Assembly: GCA_001798265.1 (NCBI GenBank)
Contig: MGRR01000117.1
Location: 4,438-17,459 of the forward strand
Length of the DNA stretch: 13,022 nt
Source: Deltaproteobacteria bacterium RIFCSPHIGHO2_12_FULL_43_9
GTDB lineage: Bacteria; Bdellovibrionota; O2-12-FULL-43-9
Direction of reading: 5' to 3'
Part shown: positions 12,315-13,022 of the stretch, in pieces
How the letters are laid out: each line of letters starts with the position of its first letter
How positions within the stretch are numbered: position 1 is the first letter of the stretch
Position numbers and translations under genes: made by a program
The notes under the pieces: model-generated
Database searches by the model: none
What the model saw: only the letters and a program-made list of their open reading frames with translations
What the model was told of the DNA's origin: nothing

Positions 12315-13022
12315 ATGGGTGGGGAAATAATTAGCCATTCTTCTTTTCTTATGAGAAGAGCCGTTGAACTGGCGCTGAAAGGGGCTGGTTGGACAAGCCC
12401 CAATCCATTAGTCGGCGCGGTTGTTGAAAAGAATGGAAGAATAATCGGCGAGGGTTATCATAAAAAGTGGAAGACAAACCATGCCGAGGTCAACGCGCTT
12501 GAGAGCTGCGTTGAATCACCGGAAGGGTCAACCCTTTATACGACGTTAGAGCCATGTAGCAGATTCGGTTTCACGCCACCCTGTATTGAGAGAATCAAGG
12601 AATCAAAAATAAAAAAGGTGATTATCGGAGCCCTTGATCCCACGTTGAATAACGAAGGGGTAGAGGGGCTTAAAACCTCCGGAATAGAGGTAATCCTCCT
12701 CGATGATTTAGAATCGAAAAGATTAATCAGACCTTTTGTGACTCATAGAACACAAAATAGACCATTCGTAACAGTCAAGATTGCCTCTACCCTGGATGGC
12801 AAGGTTGCGACAAAAACCAAAGAATCAAAATGGATTACCGGTGAGGATGCCCGTAGAGAGGGGCATAGACTAAGGCATCAGTCAGACGCGATTCTGGCAG
12901 GTGTTGGAACTGTTATCTCCGATAACCCCATTTTAACAACGAGATTTTTTGCGGGTGACACGGAAATCCATCACCCGATACGTGTTATTCTAGACAGCAA
13001 ATTGAGAATCCCGCTTGCCTCA
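12315..13022 (+). CDS. ribD: Bifunctional riboflavin biosynthesis deaminase/reductase RibD, C-terminus beyond window
   Basis: 236 codons are visible; the frame is open to the window edge. RibD deaminates the pyrimidine from GTP cyclohydrolase II and then reduces its ribose side chain, both early steps of riboflavin synthesis. The deaminase domain (about 13-135) has the zinc site H56-A-E58 and C81/C90 in LEPCSRFGFTPPC; the usual CSHxG(R/K)TPPC is altered to CSRFGF, so a normally conserved histidine is arginine. The reductase domain begins near 150 with ASTLDGKVA, SKWITGEDAR and HQSDAILAGVGTVISDNP. The ATG at 12315 is used; the internal ATG at 12351 gives the classic MRRAVELA start but has no Shine-Dalgarno. 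It follows nrdR across a spacer almost filled by repeats. Confidence 0.93.
   Translation, partial: MGGEIISHSSFLMRRAVELALKGAGWTSPNPLVGAVVEKNGRIIGEGYHKKWKTNHAEVNALESCVESPEGSTLYTTLEPCSRFGFTPPCIERIKESKIKKVIIGALDPTLNNEGVEGLKTSGIEVILLDDLESKRLIRPFVTHRTQNRPFVTVKIASTLDGKVATKTKESKWITGEDARREGHRLRHQSDAILAGVGTVISDNPILTTRFFAGDTEIHHPIRVILDSKLRIPLAS

Overview
The window looks like chromosome of an uncultured Gram-negative bacterium of moderate G+C content. The gene order rpmF-fabH-fabD-fabG-acpP-fabF-rpiB-glyA-nrdR-ribD resembles that of Deltaproteobacteria/Desulfobacterota, Nitrospirota and related phyla. The lipoprotein signal and the NtrC-type regulator fit the same groups. The phylum itself cannot be fixed from this sequence.

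Left part (1-4121, minus strand). Four tightly packed genes read leftwards: a TSUP-family membrane transporter, a six-bladed NHL beta-propeller lipoprotein, a membrane PAS histidine kinase and an NtrC-type response regulator cut by the window edge. Transporter and lipoprotein are 12 bases apart. Lipoprotein and kinase overlap as TGATG, and kinase and regulator overlap as ATGA. This reads as one signalling/transport operon. The kinase has almost no extracytoplasmic loop, so the lipoprotein or the transporter may feed it the signal.

Divergent spacer (4122-4406). It holds a perfect 30-bp inverted repeat with a 15-base loop and weak promoter candidates.

Right part (4407-13022, plus strand). A housekeeping operon: yceD (DUF177) and rpmF (L32), then fatty-acid synthesis fabH, fabD, fabG, acpP and fabF, then rpiB, glyA, a small DUF2442 gene, nrdR and ribD (cut by the window edge). 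The phospholipid gene plsX, normally between rpmF and fabH, is absent here.

The most unusual content is a family of short modular palindromic (REP/REPIN-like) elements scattered through the window. They sit in the divergent promoter region, at the yceD/rpmF junction, after glyA, and between nrdR and ribD. One lies in frame inside the kinase PAS domain, adding about 22 residues, and another forms the last ten residues of YceD. Across copies the outer stem changes sequence while pairing is kept (ATTGC/GCAAT, ATCCT/AGGAT, ATTCC/GGAAT) and the flanks stay constant. Two copies share a 44-base identical run but carry different, internally matched stems.
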